This document shows, piece after piece, positions 21,001-30,326 of a stretch of DNA of 36,203 bases. Every line of letters begins with the position of its first letter. Positions within the stretch are counted from its first letter, which is position 1. The DNA is from Priapulus caudatus (taxonomy: Eukaryota > Priapulida > Priapulimorpha > Priapulimorphida > Priapulidae). Below the pieces are notes generated by a model that was given only the letters and a program-made list of their open reading frames with translations, made no database searches and had not been told where the DNA came from. Location of the stretch: assembly GCF_000485595.1 (NCBI RefSeq), contig NW_014577188.1, positions 83,328 through 119,530 of the forward strand, written 5' to 3'. The translations under genes and the position numbers were made by a program.

Positions 21001-24000
21001 NNNNNNNNNNNNNNNNNNNNNNNNNNNNNNNNNNNNNNNNNNNNNNNNNNNNNNNNNNNNNNNNNNNNNNNNNNNNNNNNNNNNNNNNNNNNNNNNNNNN
21101 NNNNNNNNNNNNNNNNNNNNNNNNNNNNNNNNNNNNNNNNNNNNNNNNNNNNNNNNNNNNNNNNNNNNNNNNNNNNNNNNNNNNNNNNNNNNNNNNNNNN
21201 NNNNNNNNNNNNNNNNNNNNNNNNNNNNNNNNNNNNNNNNNNNNNNNNNNNNNNNNNNNNNNNNNNNNNNNNNNNNNNNNNNNNNNNNNNNNNNNNNNNN
21301 NNNNNNNNNNNNNNNNNNNNNNNNNNNNNNNNNNNNNNNNNNNNNNNNNNNNNNNNNNNNNNNNNNNNNNNNNNNNNNNNNNNNNNNNNNNNNNNNNNNN
21401 NNNNNNNNNNNNNNNNNNNNNNNNNNNNNNNNNNNNNNNNNNNNNNNNNNNNNNNNNNNNNNNNNNNNNNNNNNNNNNNNNNNNNNNNNNNNNNNNNNNN
21501 NNNNNNNNNNNNNNNNNNNNNNNNNNNNNNNNNNNNNNNNNNNNNNNNNNNNNNNNNNNNNNNNNNNNNNNNNNNNNNNNNNNNNNNNNNNNNNNNNNNN
21601 NNNNNNNNNNNNNNNNNNNNNNNNNNNNNNNNNNNNNNNNNNNNNNNNNNNNNNNNNNNNNNNNNNNNNNNNNNNNNNNNNNNNNNNNNNNNNNNNNNNN
21701 NNNNNNNNNNNNNNNNNNNNNNNNNNNNNNNNNNNNNNNNNNNNNNNNNNNNNNNNNNNNNNNNGACGGACGGACGGACGGACGGACGGACGGACGGACG
21801 GACGGACGGGCGAATAGACAGACAGACAGAAAGTGCGAGAGAAATGAAGAAAGAGCGAGAGAACAAGAGAAAAAGAGTGGTGCAGCGAATGGGAGGAAGT
21901 GCGTGGCCAACACAAACACTACACTTGTGAATAAAGTCAAGAGCGTATTAAGTATACTTAAGTATATAATTAAGTATACTTAATGCGCTCTTGATAAACT
22001 GCTTACCAGCTGAGTGAGTGTCATGTTTAGGTCCTGCGTGTATTGCTGTCGACCGTCGCGTAGCGTGACCGACCACTTAACACCATCGATGATTCGCAGC
22101 ACAGCCCTGGGCTCCCGATTAAAGTTTGAGTACGCTAGCAAACATTATATAACCACTTTTAATTTATTCTGTATTATTCATATTGGCGTCGTTCGTCGAT
22201 ATTTCTAACTGTCAGGTATTAACGGATTATTGACACGCATACGGCTAATGTTAATAATTTAGTAGCCTTGCTGGCGTGGTTACGTGGGTAAGACGGGTGA
22301 CATTTCGCGTGCATAGTGTAAGATAACCTGAGTCATTTCAGTGTCTCTGCTGCAAAATATTTAGGTGTAATATTTTGCTACAATTTATGACAAACGCAAC
22401 TAAAAACGCGTTTTATTTGATGCTCTTAAAAATACGAAGTATGCAGTACACTTTACGATAATTTTGTACTTACCCGTAAACGAGTGAGATATGCGGTCGA
22501 TTTTATATCCAGTTACATTGCCATCTAGTCGCTCAACGGTTTCTATAAAGGCCGATGCTACCTCCTGAACCACTGATTCACTTGGAGTAGTCGAGTTGCT
22601 TGTAATCCAAAGCAGAAAATCTACCCATACTGATCCCGAACTGAAATCAGACAGAGAATTCCCGTCATCTTGATCCAGAAATTGAAGATCTTATTTTCTT
22701 ATTTAGAAACTGGATCTTGCAGCTATCGTGTAGTGCAGTGGTGTACATTGATTATAGTGACCGTCTGAGCATTTCCCGATAGATTTTACCAGATGTTCTC
22801 TCACACTGTATGAGTAGATTTAATCTACACTAACGACATTTAATAAACTACAATAACGACGCTTTTTTGCAGTTCGACATTACATTCGCGAATGGTGCGG
22901 TTATTTAATGTATGCAGGAAATTGTAATTTAAATATGACTACGGTAGTGTTTCATCGGCTCACCTGAACTTCAGTATGGACACTCTTATAAATCTGTTTC
23001 TTATGGAACTATCTTCAAATAGTCGTGACAACTGCAATAACAGAAAGCGCAATCGCACCGTTTTACACATTTAACACAAATCCTATTACGAAAATCAATT
23101 ACTAACCATAAAGTATTAGAATAATTAAATAAAATTAAAACCACTAAGAGATAATTACCAGTAATCCCAGTAACGAGATTTTAGCATCGGCATTTTGCCA
23201 ACCATTTCTTCATGAAGTCAATAAGGAACAGAATCGCTTTCAGACTCACAACCCTTAATCATCAATTTTAATGTTGTCGGTTTAATCGATATCATCGCTA
23301 TCATAGCCTCGTGCAATTAACGTGTAATGGTTTTATATCAATTCCGATAACAGAGGCGAAATATAACAGCTGACTGCAGTTATTGTGTTTACGCGTAAAC
23401 TGTAGTAATGGAAAATTACCATTTCTTTCATTTTATCCTCTGCATCTTGAAATTCTATGGACGTACTGATTGCCAATTGTGTTGTAAACTCGAATCCATC
23501 TGTTATCCGAATACGTCCTTTCACTTTTTTAAAGCCCTCACTTGGCTCTATAGCCGTTGATGTGGACATCATATCTGGCAAAGTAGTAGATGAATCAACT
23601 GTTGATCTAATTTCGTTTGTAGTTTGAAGTTCCGTTGACTGAATATCTCCTGTAGTTGTAGGTTCGGCTGATGAAACCTCATCTGGGGTTTGACGTTGTG
23701 CTGACGGAATTGTTGCTGTAGTTTGATGTTCTGTTGAATGAACTTCTGCTGTAGTTTGAGGTTCTGCTGATAAAACGTCTGCTGTAGTTTGATGTTCTGC
23801 TGATGAAACCTCATCTGGAGTTTGACGTTGTGCTGAGGGAATTGTTGCTGTAGTTTGATGTTCTGTTGACTGAACTTCTGCTGTAGTTTGAGGTTCTGCT
23901 GATAAAACTTCTGCTGTAGTTTGATGTTCTGCTGATGAAACGTCTGCTGTAGTTTGATGTTCTGCTGATGGAACGTCTGCTGTAGTTTGAGGTTCTGCTG

Positions 24001-24803
24001 ATAAAACGTCTGCTGTAGTTTGATGTTCTGCTGATGGAACGTCTGCTGTAGTTTGATGTTCTGCTGATGGAACGTCTGCTGTAGTTTGATGTTCTGCTGA
24101 TGGAACGACTGCTGTGGTTTGATGTTCTGTTGACTGAACGTCTGCTGTAGTTTGATGTTCTGCTGATGAAACTTCTGCTGTGGTTTGAGGTTCTGCTGAT
24201 GGAACGTCTGTTGTAGTTTGAGGCTCTAATGACGAGACATCTTTTGTAGTGTTAGGTTCTGCTGATAACACTTCTGTCGTAGTTCGAGGTACTGGTGATG
24301 AGACCTCGTTAGTTGTTTTAGATGCTGCTGACAGCGTGTCTGTGTTCGTCTGAAGATCTACATCTGCGGATGGGCCGTATGTTAAAGTTTGAATTTCAGG
24401 TGATGAAACTCCTGTCGCTGTTAGCGGTTCTGATAATAAAACGCCTACAACGGTTTGAAGTTCTGATACTGTAATTTCTGTTGCAGTTTCAGATGTTGCT
24501 TGTGTCGACGAAACTTCTCGTGTCGTTTGAAGTTCCGATGATGTAAGTTCTCCCATAGTTTGCCGTTCTTCTGTTGTTTGAAGTTTCGCTTGTGTTGAGG
24601 AATAACCTGCAGTAGTTTGTCGCTCTCCCGATGAAACTTCTTCTGTAGTAAAATCATTACACAAAATTATATAGACATACGTACATATAGCGACTAATAG
24701 TATTTTACTCTGAAACTGTAAATATTATTGCTTTCTATTTGTGCTGACGTAAAAGCATGCTTACGTTGCGCTCTTCTTGGGTCATGTTAGTTAGGTTGAA
24801 CAT
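17757..24803 (-). CDS. Mucin-like single-pass membrane protein with two SEA domains (9 exons)
   Basis: Exons in order of transcription: 24803-24765, 24715-23420, 23031-22964, 22640-22474, 22134-22007, 20504-20437, 19084-18921, 18488-18364, 18071-17757. They sum to 2370 bases, 789 residues plus stop, with GT-AG ends and matching phases throughout. Layout: signal peptide (hydrophobic 18-32), Ser/Thr-rich stalk to about 405 with 11-residue repeats at 153-383, SEA 1 (about 406-523), SEA 2 (about 530-643), short PT-rich linker, membrane helix 663-685, MRRKR stop-transfer, cytoplasmic tail 686-789. Known family features: SEA domains sit next to the membrane in heavily O-glycosylated proteins, and many are cut by autoproteolysis. 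A surface-coat, adhesion or barrier role is inference. The first exon and the end of the tail are the least certain parts. An assembly gap lies in the intron at 20505-22006. Confidence 0.88.
18364..18488 (-). CDS. SEA protein exon 8: linker and transmembrane helix
   Basis: The acceptor GCTATAG precedes 18488 and the donor is ATCATG|GTAAGT at 18363. The exon encodes GTDTPLPTAPAQSQGLET and then WVITVIIVGVVVFVLFVGL plus FIIM, an uninterrupted hydrophobic helix of about 23 residues. The exon ends in phase 0 exactly at the end of the helix, and the next exon begins ACPMRRKR, a positive stop-transfer signal. Orientation is therefore N-terminus outside. Confidence 0.9.
18687..18837. mobile_element. 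Terminal-inverted-repeat element with telomere-like core
   Basis: Perfect 22-base inverted repeats (18701-18722 and 18802-18823; core GGGTCGTTGTCGTATAGGG) extend with mismatches to CACTG/CAGTG ends, 151 bases in all. The inside is (CCCTAA)n with one CCCCCC slip (18720-18768), then a ~33-base segment with ATATCAGATAGTTACC. It lies in the SEA-gene intron between exons 7 and 8. CAGTG ends recall hAT elements, but no 8-base duplication is visible. Confidence 0.6.
18921..19084 (-). CDS. SEA protein exon 7: second half of SEA 2, no cleavage motif
   Basis: The acceptor TTGTTCCAG precedes 19084 and the donor is ATA|GTGAGT at 18920, giving one split base (A). The exon encodes GSESDGVKVEYTVILTP, then NGISLVSRAFGQYIDEHGA and YTIDENYSSII. 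It aligns with exon 4 (167 versus 164 bases), but the strand-turn-strand reads FSGSESDGVKVEY, with an insertion and no G-S-V-x-V. Autoproteolysis of this second domain is therefore unlikely (inference). Confidence 0.87.
19085..20436 (-). other. SEA-gene intron 6
   Basis: Apart from the 36-bp palindrome, no repeat or gene was recognised. Confidence 0.6.
19225..19260. repeat. Perfect 36-bp loopless palindrome
   Basis: CAGGAGTGTATAATAGGG is followed at once by its exact reverse complement, centred on GGGCCC. ATATGCAG stands just left of the palindrome and again just right of it, as a direct repeat. It is intronic. Confidence 0.9.
20437..20504 (-). CDS. SEA protein exon 6: middle of SEA 2
   Basis: The acceptor TTTTTAG precedes 20504 and the donor is TTCAG|GTAAGC at 20436. 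This 68-base exon encodes LTAAYNSTITDAEFLAVRI and NRF. Length, entry phase (0) and exit split codon (AG) are identical to exon 3, and the sequence pattern ends in the same x-R-x-x-x-F strand. It was found by looking for the SEA 1 counterpart; no reading frame of useful length marks it. Confidence 0.85.
20950..21764. other. Assembly gap (815 N)
   Basis: Unknown bases inside SEA-gene intron 5. The left edge is a sequence also found at 12843-12911, the right edge a (GACG)n repeat. Frames running through it are meaningless. Confidence 0.99.
21765..21883. repeat. (GACG)n / purine-rich simple repeat
   Basis: About 11 GACG units, then GACA units, then a GA-rich stretch to about 21883. It probably caused the adjacent gap. 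Confidence 0.9.
21938..21993. mobile_element. 56-bp inverted-repeat element, copy 2 (CAAGAGCG ends)
   Basis: The arms match at 23 of 24 bases (CAAGAGCGTATTAAGTATAC outward). The flanks are ATAAAGT (21931-21937) and ATAAACT (21994-22000), 6 of 7 identical. It shares its ends with the element at 3026-3083. Confidence 0.6.
22007..22134 (-). CDS. SEA protein exon 5: linker and start of SEA 2
   Basis: The acceptor GTTTGCTAG precedes 22134 and the donor is CAGCTG|GTAAGC at 22006. The exon encodes YSNFNREPRAVLRIIDG, then VKWSVTLRDGRQQYTQDLN and MTLTQL. VLRIIDGVKWSVTL aligns with GRIRITDGFEFTTQL of SEA 1. An AG nearer the domain start (CCCAG at about 22112) would break the phase, so the upstream AG was chosen. 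Confidence 0.85.
22474..22640 (-). CDS. SEA protein exon 4: second half of SEA 1 with GSVWV cleavage motif
   Basis: The acceptor GATTTCAG precedes 22640 and the donor is ACGG|GTAAGT at 22473. The exon encodes SGSVWVDFLLWITSNSTT, then VVQEVASAFIETVERLDGN and VTGYKIDRISHSFT. FSSGSVWVDF is the strand-turn-strand of SEA domains; Gly-Ser in G-S-V-x-V is the known autoproteolysis site of cleaving members (for example MUC1). Two N-glycosylation sequons, NST and NVT, are visible. Confidence 0.9.
22964..23031 (-). CDS. SEA protein exon 3: middle of SEA 1
   Basis: The acceptor TTATTGCAG precedes 23031 and the donor is TTCAG|GTGAGC at 22963. The 68-base exon encodes LSRLFEDSSIRNRFIRVSI and LKF, the second helix and second strand of a SEA domain. 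It enters in phase 0 and leaves with AG of a split Ser codon. Its length equals that of exon 6, its counterpart in SEA 2. Confidence 0.88.
23420..24715 (-). CDS. SEA protein exon 2: signal peptide core, 11-residue repeats, start of SEA 1
   Basis: The 5' end is set by TTTACAG (24722-24716) and the donor is AAATG|GTAATT at 23419. The exon opens with SKILLVAICTYVYIILC, a good signal-peptide core. A long extracellular stalk rich in Thr, Ser, Glu and Gln follows. Tandem 11-residue units of the type SAEHQTTADVP run about 21 times (24298-23606), preceded by decayed units with the same QTT core. The last 40 residues start SEA 1 (KVKGRIRITDGFEF, then AEDKMKEM). The TT/ST-rich repeats are likely O-glycosylated (inference). 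The exon is 432 codons with no stop, although neighbouring introns are rich in stops. Confidence 0.9.
23606..24298 (-). repeat. 33-bp coding minisatellite (about 21 units of 11 residues)
   Basis: Units follow SAEHQTTADVP with variants such as SAEPQTTAEVQ, STEHQTTATIP and SAQRQTPDEVS. A four-unit block ending TIP-SAQRQTPDEVS occurs twice in a row, so a 132-bp higher-order repeat has formed by recent duplication. Base-level conservation between units is very high. Confidence 0.92.
24765..24803 (-). CDS. SEA protein exon 1 (start codon; tentative)
   Basis: The long second exon has no Met before its hydrophobic signal, and an in-frame TAA lies just upstream, so a spliced start is needed. This segment reads MFNLTNMTQEERN, then CAAC|GTAAGC, and joins in phase to exon 2. 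Either Met (24803 or 24785) could start the protein; the second gives a better-placed n-region (MTQEERN) before the hydrophobic core. The intron would be only 49 bases, or 55 with the next AG, which is very short. A start exon further upstream is the alternative. Confidence 0.45.
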
Positions 24804-24877
24804 ATGTTGCTTGCCATAGATAGCAGGCGATGTATAACATGCATTCCGGGGAGTTTCGCTACATTGTCATCAGTTCG

Positions 24878-24949
24878 TCATATAGTCATATAGTCATATA
24901 GTCATATAGTCATATAGTCATATAGTCATATAGTCATATAGTCATATAG
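24878..24949. repeat. 8-bp tandem array (TCATATAG)9
   Basis: Nine perfect copies. On the minus strand it reads CTATATGA repeated, a row of TATA-like cores, 75-146 bases upstream of the first candidate start codon of the SEA protein gene. It may sit in the promoter (inference). Confidence 0.9.
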
Positions 24950-26605
24950 TGTCGTTCAGGAATTAGCTTGCACATAGCACCGCGTCAGAGTGTCACATTA
25001 GCTGGAAGCGGTACGTGTCGCGAATAATTCGCGCGGACATTCAGCAAAGTGACGCCGTCAGTACAGCGGGAATTTGTCCCTTGCGGGTGCCGTGAGATTA
25101 CAGAGCTCGACATGCTTTCTGCGCTCTGTATTGATCCGTGCCTTTGATAGACAGACTTCCTACCATGTTGTTACGCGATGCTCTGAGCTGTAGTGATTGC
25201 CCGGCGTATATATTTGGGCGCCCCGCTTTCTATAATTTCGGACGCGTCTACATAAACGATGAATTGCTCATCATTACAAGCCAGCGTAACCATTCTAAGC
25301 GCTCTCGCCAATTTTTGTAGCTAAATTAACCTTTAACGTGCCCGTTGAAGAAGATATTATGATAGTTGTTATATGATAGGAAATGAATTTCTTAATTTAC
25401 ATATCGGTCTGATGAAACGCTCTATGCGGTATCGCATGTAATATTCGGAGAACATAACATTATTGTCAATCTAATTCCGCTTAGTAGTAATTAAGTTTCT
25501 TTAGCGTGATCCGTACCGCGTCATATTTCAACTCCGACAACTCAGCTCTATGTCTGACATACGTATATCTGGCTCATACCTACCTCACTATTAAACCTTC
25601 CACTGCATTCACGACCGATTCTTACCGTAGCGATCTCAGCTCAACTCCCACAAGCACGCACAAATACATACGCGCGAAACATATCGACAGATGCTCATAC
25701 ACGCACGCACAGGCACATACACTTCCATTCCCGTGCCAATAAACATCGTCATAATGGACATAGATGATACACAGCAAAATCCACTGCCAAGACACGAAGA
25801 ATAATTTAATCCGCGGTCGGCAAAACCGGTTGCCATCGATCGAAAGCACATTACAACAACGAGAATAAGCGTGTATGTTCGGAGGGCAATCAAGTAGCTT
25901 AAGATGTTGCTAAACTAATTTGAAAGGCGTGCCATAATTGACTGTCTACACAGAGATTGCAGTGGGTACACAAATTGTATATTTACCGCGGAATCTGCGC
26001 AGACCACGACATATTACATGCTCTATATTGCTCGCTTTGCTGTAAGATACGCTTTTAATTAAGCAAAATGTAAGAACTAAATTAAGACACCAATAAAAAA
26101 AATGTCATTCATTAAATTTAAATCATAACATTATTATAAAAATACCTTTGCGTGGCTTAACCGGGCGAGAGTTCTTTGCACTACAAGGCGGTTTTCTAAT
26201 TAGGTGACAGCTAGGAAAACTTATCTATACTAGTATCATGTTTCAACTCTCTTAATGCTTATATACGCAGCCCCGCCATCTTTCACAAAGATCTAACTGA
26301 GCTACGGCTCTGCCTTACTGCATCCGATTTTATTTGAAAGCCAACAATGAAGCTCATACATTAAGGGATATTATTTTAAAACTGGTCATGCAACCTCGTC
26401 TGACTATCAATGAGCATCTGAATATTAGAGCCGTAGAAAGAAGAAGATCGTCATCTGACCAGTTTAGAATCGACATCATGATTTTTCCTTTTTGGGTTAT
26501 GATTACAACGCCGGCTAACCCTTTCGCCATCATTGCCTAGTAGAGTTTGAATTGTACTGTGACTTTAGTGATGAATTCCGTGCAGGAACTTGTCGCAGCG
26601 TACTC
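24950..26605. other. Intergenic DNA; nothing recognised
   Basis: No domain, splice-supported exon, RNA gene or repeat family was recognised. Frames at 25506-25742 and 26334-26540 lack family resemblance. Confidence 0.5.
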
Positions 26606-26610
26606 TTAAT

Positions 26611-27098
26611 TGTGACAGCCAGTAAATATGACGTAGTCACAGATTCATTGTTGAACTAGGACTTTATTAGTACACGAACACATACAAAATATATACATAC
26701 GGCAACCTAGGTGGGTGACCGTGCCTAGGTCCCGTTATCTCCGTTTTCGTCTATCTCTCTACATCGTCGTATCTCCTCTGGGTAATGACTCGGTAACTCC
26801 GTAACTCGGTAACTAACTCTTCCGTCTCTCCGAGCGTCTATTTATATACGCTTCTTAAAACAACCCGGACTCAATACAATCCGAACCAGTTTCTCACCCG
26901 CTGCTTCTACTATTAGTGACATTTAACGCGCAATTGTCTGTAATCATTAGAATATATATATAATCATTAGAGCGCGTGGTGGGGCTACGTATATAATAAT
27001 GCCGTACATCCCGCGTCATTACCAAAACAACAATAACTAGCCAGGGTTAGAAGTATAGACGCAAAGCCCTAATTAGCCCGCAGCCCTACAATACAACA
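26611..27098 (-). mobile_element. Candidate solo LTR
   Basis: On the minus strand it starts TGTTGTATTG and ends CTGTCACA, 488 bases. It carries TATATAAATAGACG (TATA at 26848-26839) and an AATAAAG poly(A) signal (26668-26663) about 170 bases later, the usual U3-R-U5 order. The flanks TTAAT and TTAGT agree at 4 of 5 bases. No internal retroelement coding was seen. The boundaries are tentative. Confidence 0.4.
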
Positions 27099-28160
27099 TT
27101 AGTAACGACAAACGGAAGATAACGTGACTTTTCACTATGACCGCTGTACTCGTTTGGAAGCATGCCTAGCAGGGTTGGTCAAAGACGCGGGGATCAGTTT
27201 ACCATACGTCGATTCGACGATCGACAGCAGCTATATGTATACGAGTGTGATGATGCATCCATCAGAATGACAGATGTAATCCCGAAGGTTTTCCATGGCT
27301 AAAGAATTAGACATAATCACTATAACTATGTCTCGGTTCTGACATTTGTAAACCTTTAGGTTAGTGGGAGCGTCTGAGGAAAACAGGGGGTGAGCCCTGC
27401 CGGAGAAAAATGGAAGTTACTAGACGGGGCAACGATCTACGAAAAACTACAGCCACTCTTTATGTATATAGCACCATGCTAATCTCAATAACTTTTAGAA
27501 AGATGAAGGGCTTATTCTTCCGTACCTATCTGATATATTACAATATACAACTATACAGATATAGTCAATGCAATTATTTCCTACTAAAAACGCTCAGGAC
27601 GCCACTTCAAACTCAAATTTCTGTGGGGAAATACGCAACCCCTAGGTTTAGATTTAGTCGTTGGCCCCAATGTGGTCACTGACATGTGCAATCATATAAC
27701 CCCTTCTTCGTTATAGCCCCCCCCCCACACACACACATACACACATTCTTTAGCTCCCCCATCGGGGACTTTCGCCTTGTGTCCGGCAATGCCTGGTGCC
27801 ACCCCTGCTTTGGCGGAATATTCGGCAATCTACTATGCATGTATGTATACACACAGGGAAGCTGCATTTATTATTTAAATAATGATCGCCACTGCGCTTC
27901 ATTTGCGTACGTGATATTGAACTTTTACAGGATCACTTTGAGAAACAGTGTGAAGGATTGGAGAGACCTGCCGATGTCACTGGACCGATACACTACGATG
28001 CCCTACAGACCACTATCAAAATGCACCATTAGACTAATAAATATTGCTTTTACGGAACTGTACGACATATAAAATAACGAAAAGATAATCGAGCGGACCT
28101 AAACAGATATATGGTGTACACGCCAGAACAAGCAATTAATGCCGCTAACTGAATTTGATT
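27099..28160. other. Intergenic DNA with a C10/(CA)n run
   Basis: A poly-C run followed by CACACA is at about 27718-27745. No gene was recognised; the frame at 27686-28072 is unsupported. Confidence 0.5.
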
Positions 28161-28174
28161 TATGACAACCCTCG

Positions 28175-28855
28175 CACCCTCCCTCCCTCCCTCCATCCAT
28201 CCTCCTCCATCCCTCTCCCTCCCTCCTCCTCCTTTCTCCTGCCTCCCTCCTCCTTTTTATCCTTTTCTCCTCCTTCCCTCCACTCTCCTCTATCTCTTCT
28301 CCCTCATTCTCCTCGCCTTACCTCCGCTCTCCCCTTCTCCCCTCTCTTCCCTCTTCCTCCCCGCGCACCTGATAGCTGCCTTCACGACCTCCTCCAGATA
28401 ATATCGCGGTGTATCTATGCAATGTAAAGTTGTAACCCTCTCTCTCTCTTTCTCTTTCTCTCTTCTCTTCTCCTCTCTGTTGGTGTGTGTGATGTGTGTG
28501 TGTGTGCTGTGTGGAGTGCGTTGCTGCGTGCGTGTGTCTGTATGTGCGTGACGGTGTAGTGTGTGTGTGTATGTTGTGTGTCTGGTGTGTGTGTTGCGCA
28601 TTGTGTGTGTGTGTGTGTGGGGTGTGTTGTGTGTGTGTGTGTGGCATTGTGTGTGCGTCCCGTGCGTGCCAGTGTGTCTGTATGTGCGTTGGCGTTATTC
28701 GCTGGCAGTGTGTGTGTGTGGTGTGTGTGTGTGTCTATGTGTATGCGTGTGTGTGGTGTGTGTGTGTAGTGTGTGTGTGTGTAGTGTGTGAGTTGTGTGC
28801 TGTGTGTGTGTTGTGTGTGGTGTGCGTGGCTGGTGTGTGTGTGGTGTGTTTATTA
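28175..28855. repeat. Composite pyrimidine tract plus (GT)n region
   Basis: A strand-asymmetric C/T tract (CCTCCCT type, about 28175-28365, and CT/TTCTC at 28437-28478) is followed by about 370 bases of GT-rich DNA. Cys/Val-rich and Pro-rich frames here are by-products. Confidence 0.92.
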
Positions 28856-29269
28856 TATGTTTCCAGATATAAACATTTGTTATGCTATTTATCGTATAGC
28901 CATCTCGCATACGATTTTAAGCGCTCTATATAACCGAGTTCGCTGTGACACTAAAAAATTCAGTCATCGACTCATGATAGTTCCACCATTGAAGCAGAAT
29001 CACGAGAGCGAAAATTATATTGAAATAGTAGGGAATAGGAGCATAGGCGTAGTGGACGAGTATTAGAGAAATCTAGTAGAGGCGGGGGGAACGAACGACT
29101 CTATAGAGTATCCAACAGCACATTGATAATTAAACATCGCAACGCTTGAGATTGGGTATTATTGCAACGGCAGATTCGGGCGATTAGTTTAGAGGGCACA
29201 GAAAGGTGTAGATTGTAGCGAGCACGCTGTCGCCTAGAGCTGGGCTAAATCATACTTCATAAGCCCCAA

Positions 29270-29619
29270 TGTTAGAAGCTAACGCTGCAGAATACTCTAT
29301 AGGCTTACCGGCGGGACAGCGTTGGCCGGCCGTCCCAGAACCAAAGGTTGGGTTTTGGACAGTCCAAAATTGACGCTAGAGATAGACAGCGGTGGTCAAC
29401 GTTCGTCATACTAATGGCGATGCCGAAACAATAGGTGAGATGGCGAAGCGGACGGCCGAGGCGAGAAGGGACGCTGTACGACGGTTAAGGGCACGCCCAG
29501 TAAGGTATAAAAGGGGCATGCGGATAGAGATGAACGTAGGCCGGTCTATGACGACAGAGTGCTAGTGCGAATAAAACGGACGTTTTTCACTGTGACAATC
29601 CTATGTTCGCTGTATAACA
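29270..29619 (+). mobile_element. Candidate solo LTR
   Basis: It begins TGTTAGAAGC and ends GTATAACA (TGTTA/TAACA inverted ends), 350 bases. TATAAAAGGGGC is at 29506 and AATAAA at 29570, 64 bases apart, as in short LTRs. No target duplication (CCCAA versus CGACT) and no primer-binding site were seen, so it may be a fragment or an unrelated promoter. Confidence 0.35.
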
Positions 29620-30221
29620 CGACTTGAATTTATTCGAACCTTTACAATAGTTAAAAACTCTAAACATTATCGCACCTGTCATTTCACGTTGACATGTCAT
29701 GTACCGCTGCCAATGTTCGATTGTAGACGCCATCGACTTTTATATTCATCGCCAGTTATCAATCTCGATATCAGCTGGCCCTAGTATGATTAATTGTCCT
29801 GATGTTCTACATTAAGATCACGTTAACTACGTACATATGAATGATGCCTCACGCAACTGAATGATAACGATGCGGCCCCGTCTGTTTACTCTGCCGGTTT
29901 TCTCAACTCACAATGAAAATAAACCCCGAAGTAATACCATGTAGAAGTGTGTTAAGTTGTTGCATACTGCCCTTTATTACAGTTATTGGATTGCTGCTCG
30001 TACCTGAACGACCCTAATCGATATTTGATATTTCTGCTGTGGTTTCAATTTGCACTGCAATTTATTTTATGTAGATGCATTGCACTAGATTATTATTCAT
30101 TAGAGTGGCTATATGCCGGCAGGCCGGCACGCTATATCTGACGGATGCGGGCACGGTTCTTCGATTTCTAAAATGCCGGCATTTTTATTTTAGGCGTCTA
30201 TCTCAGTAAACAAGGCTTAGA

Positions 30222-30326
30222 GTTAGGATTAGGGTTAGGGTTGAGGGTTTAGGGTTTAGGCTAGAGTTAGGGTTTTTGTTAGGTTTAGGTTAGCAGTTGA
30301 GAGTTTAGGGTTAGACTGCCGATGGT
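30222..30326. repeat. Degenerate TTAGGG-like array, copy A
   Basis: Runs of GATTAGGGTTAGGGTTGAGG, GTTTAGGG and GTTAGG variants on the + strand. It heads the first copy of a large duplicated unit. Confidence 0.85.

Noticed and set aside
20767-21983. Reading frames of 318-382 residues on both strands
   Set aside because: They run through the 815-base N gap; only the short ends are real sequence, and those are simple repeats.
23569-23814. Gln-rich 81-residue frame (RFHQQNIKLQQ type) on the minus strand
   Set aside because: It is another frame of the 33-bp coding repeat; the SEA-containing frame is spliced in phase to the following exons.
26334-26540. 68-residue frame near 26.4 kb
   Set aside because: No domain, no acceptable start context, no neighbours in phase.
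28496-28933. Cys/Val-rich 145-residue frame
   Set aside because: It is a translation of GT repeats.
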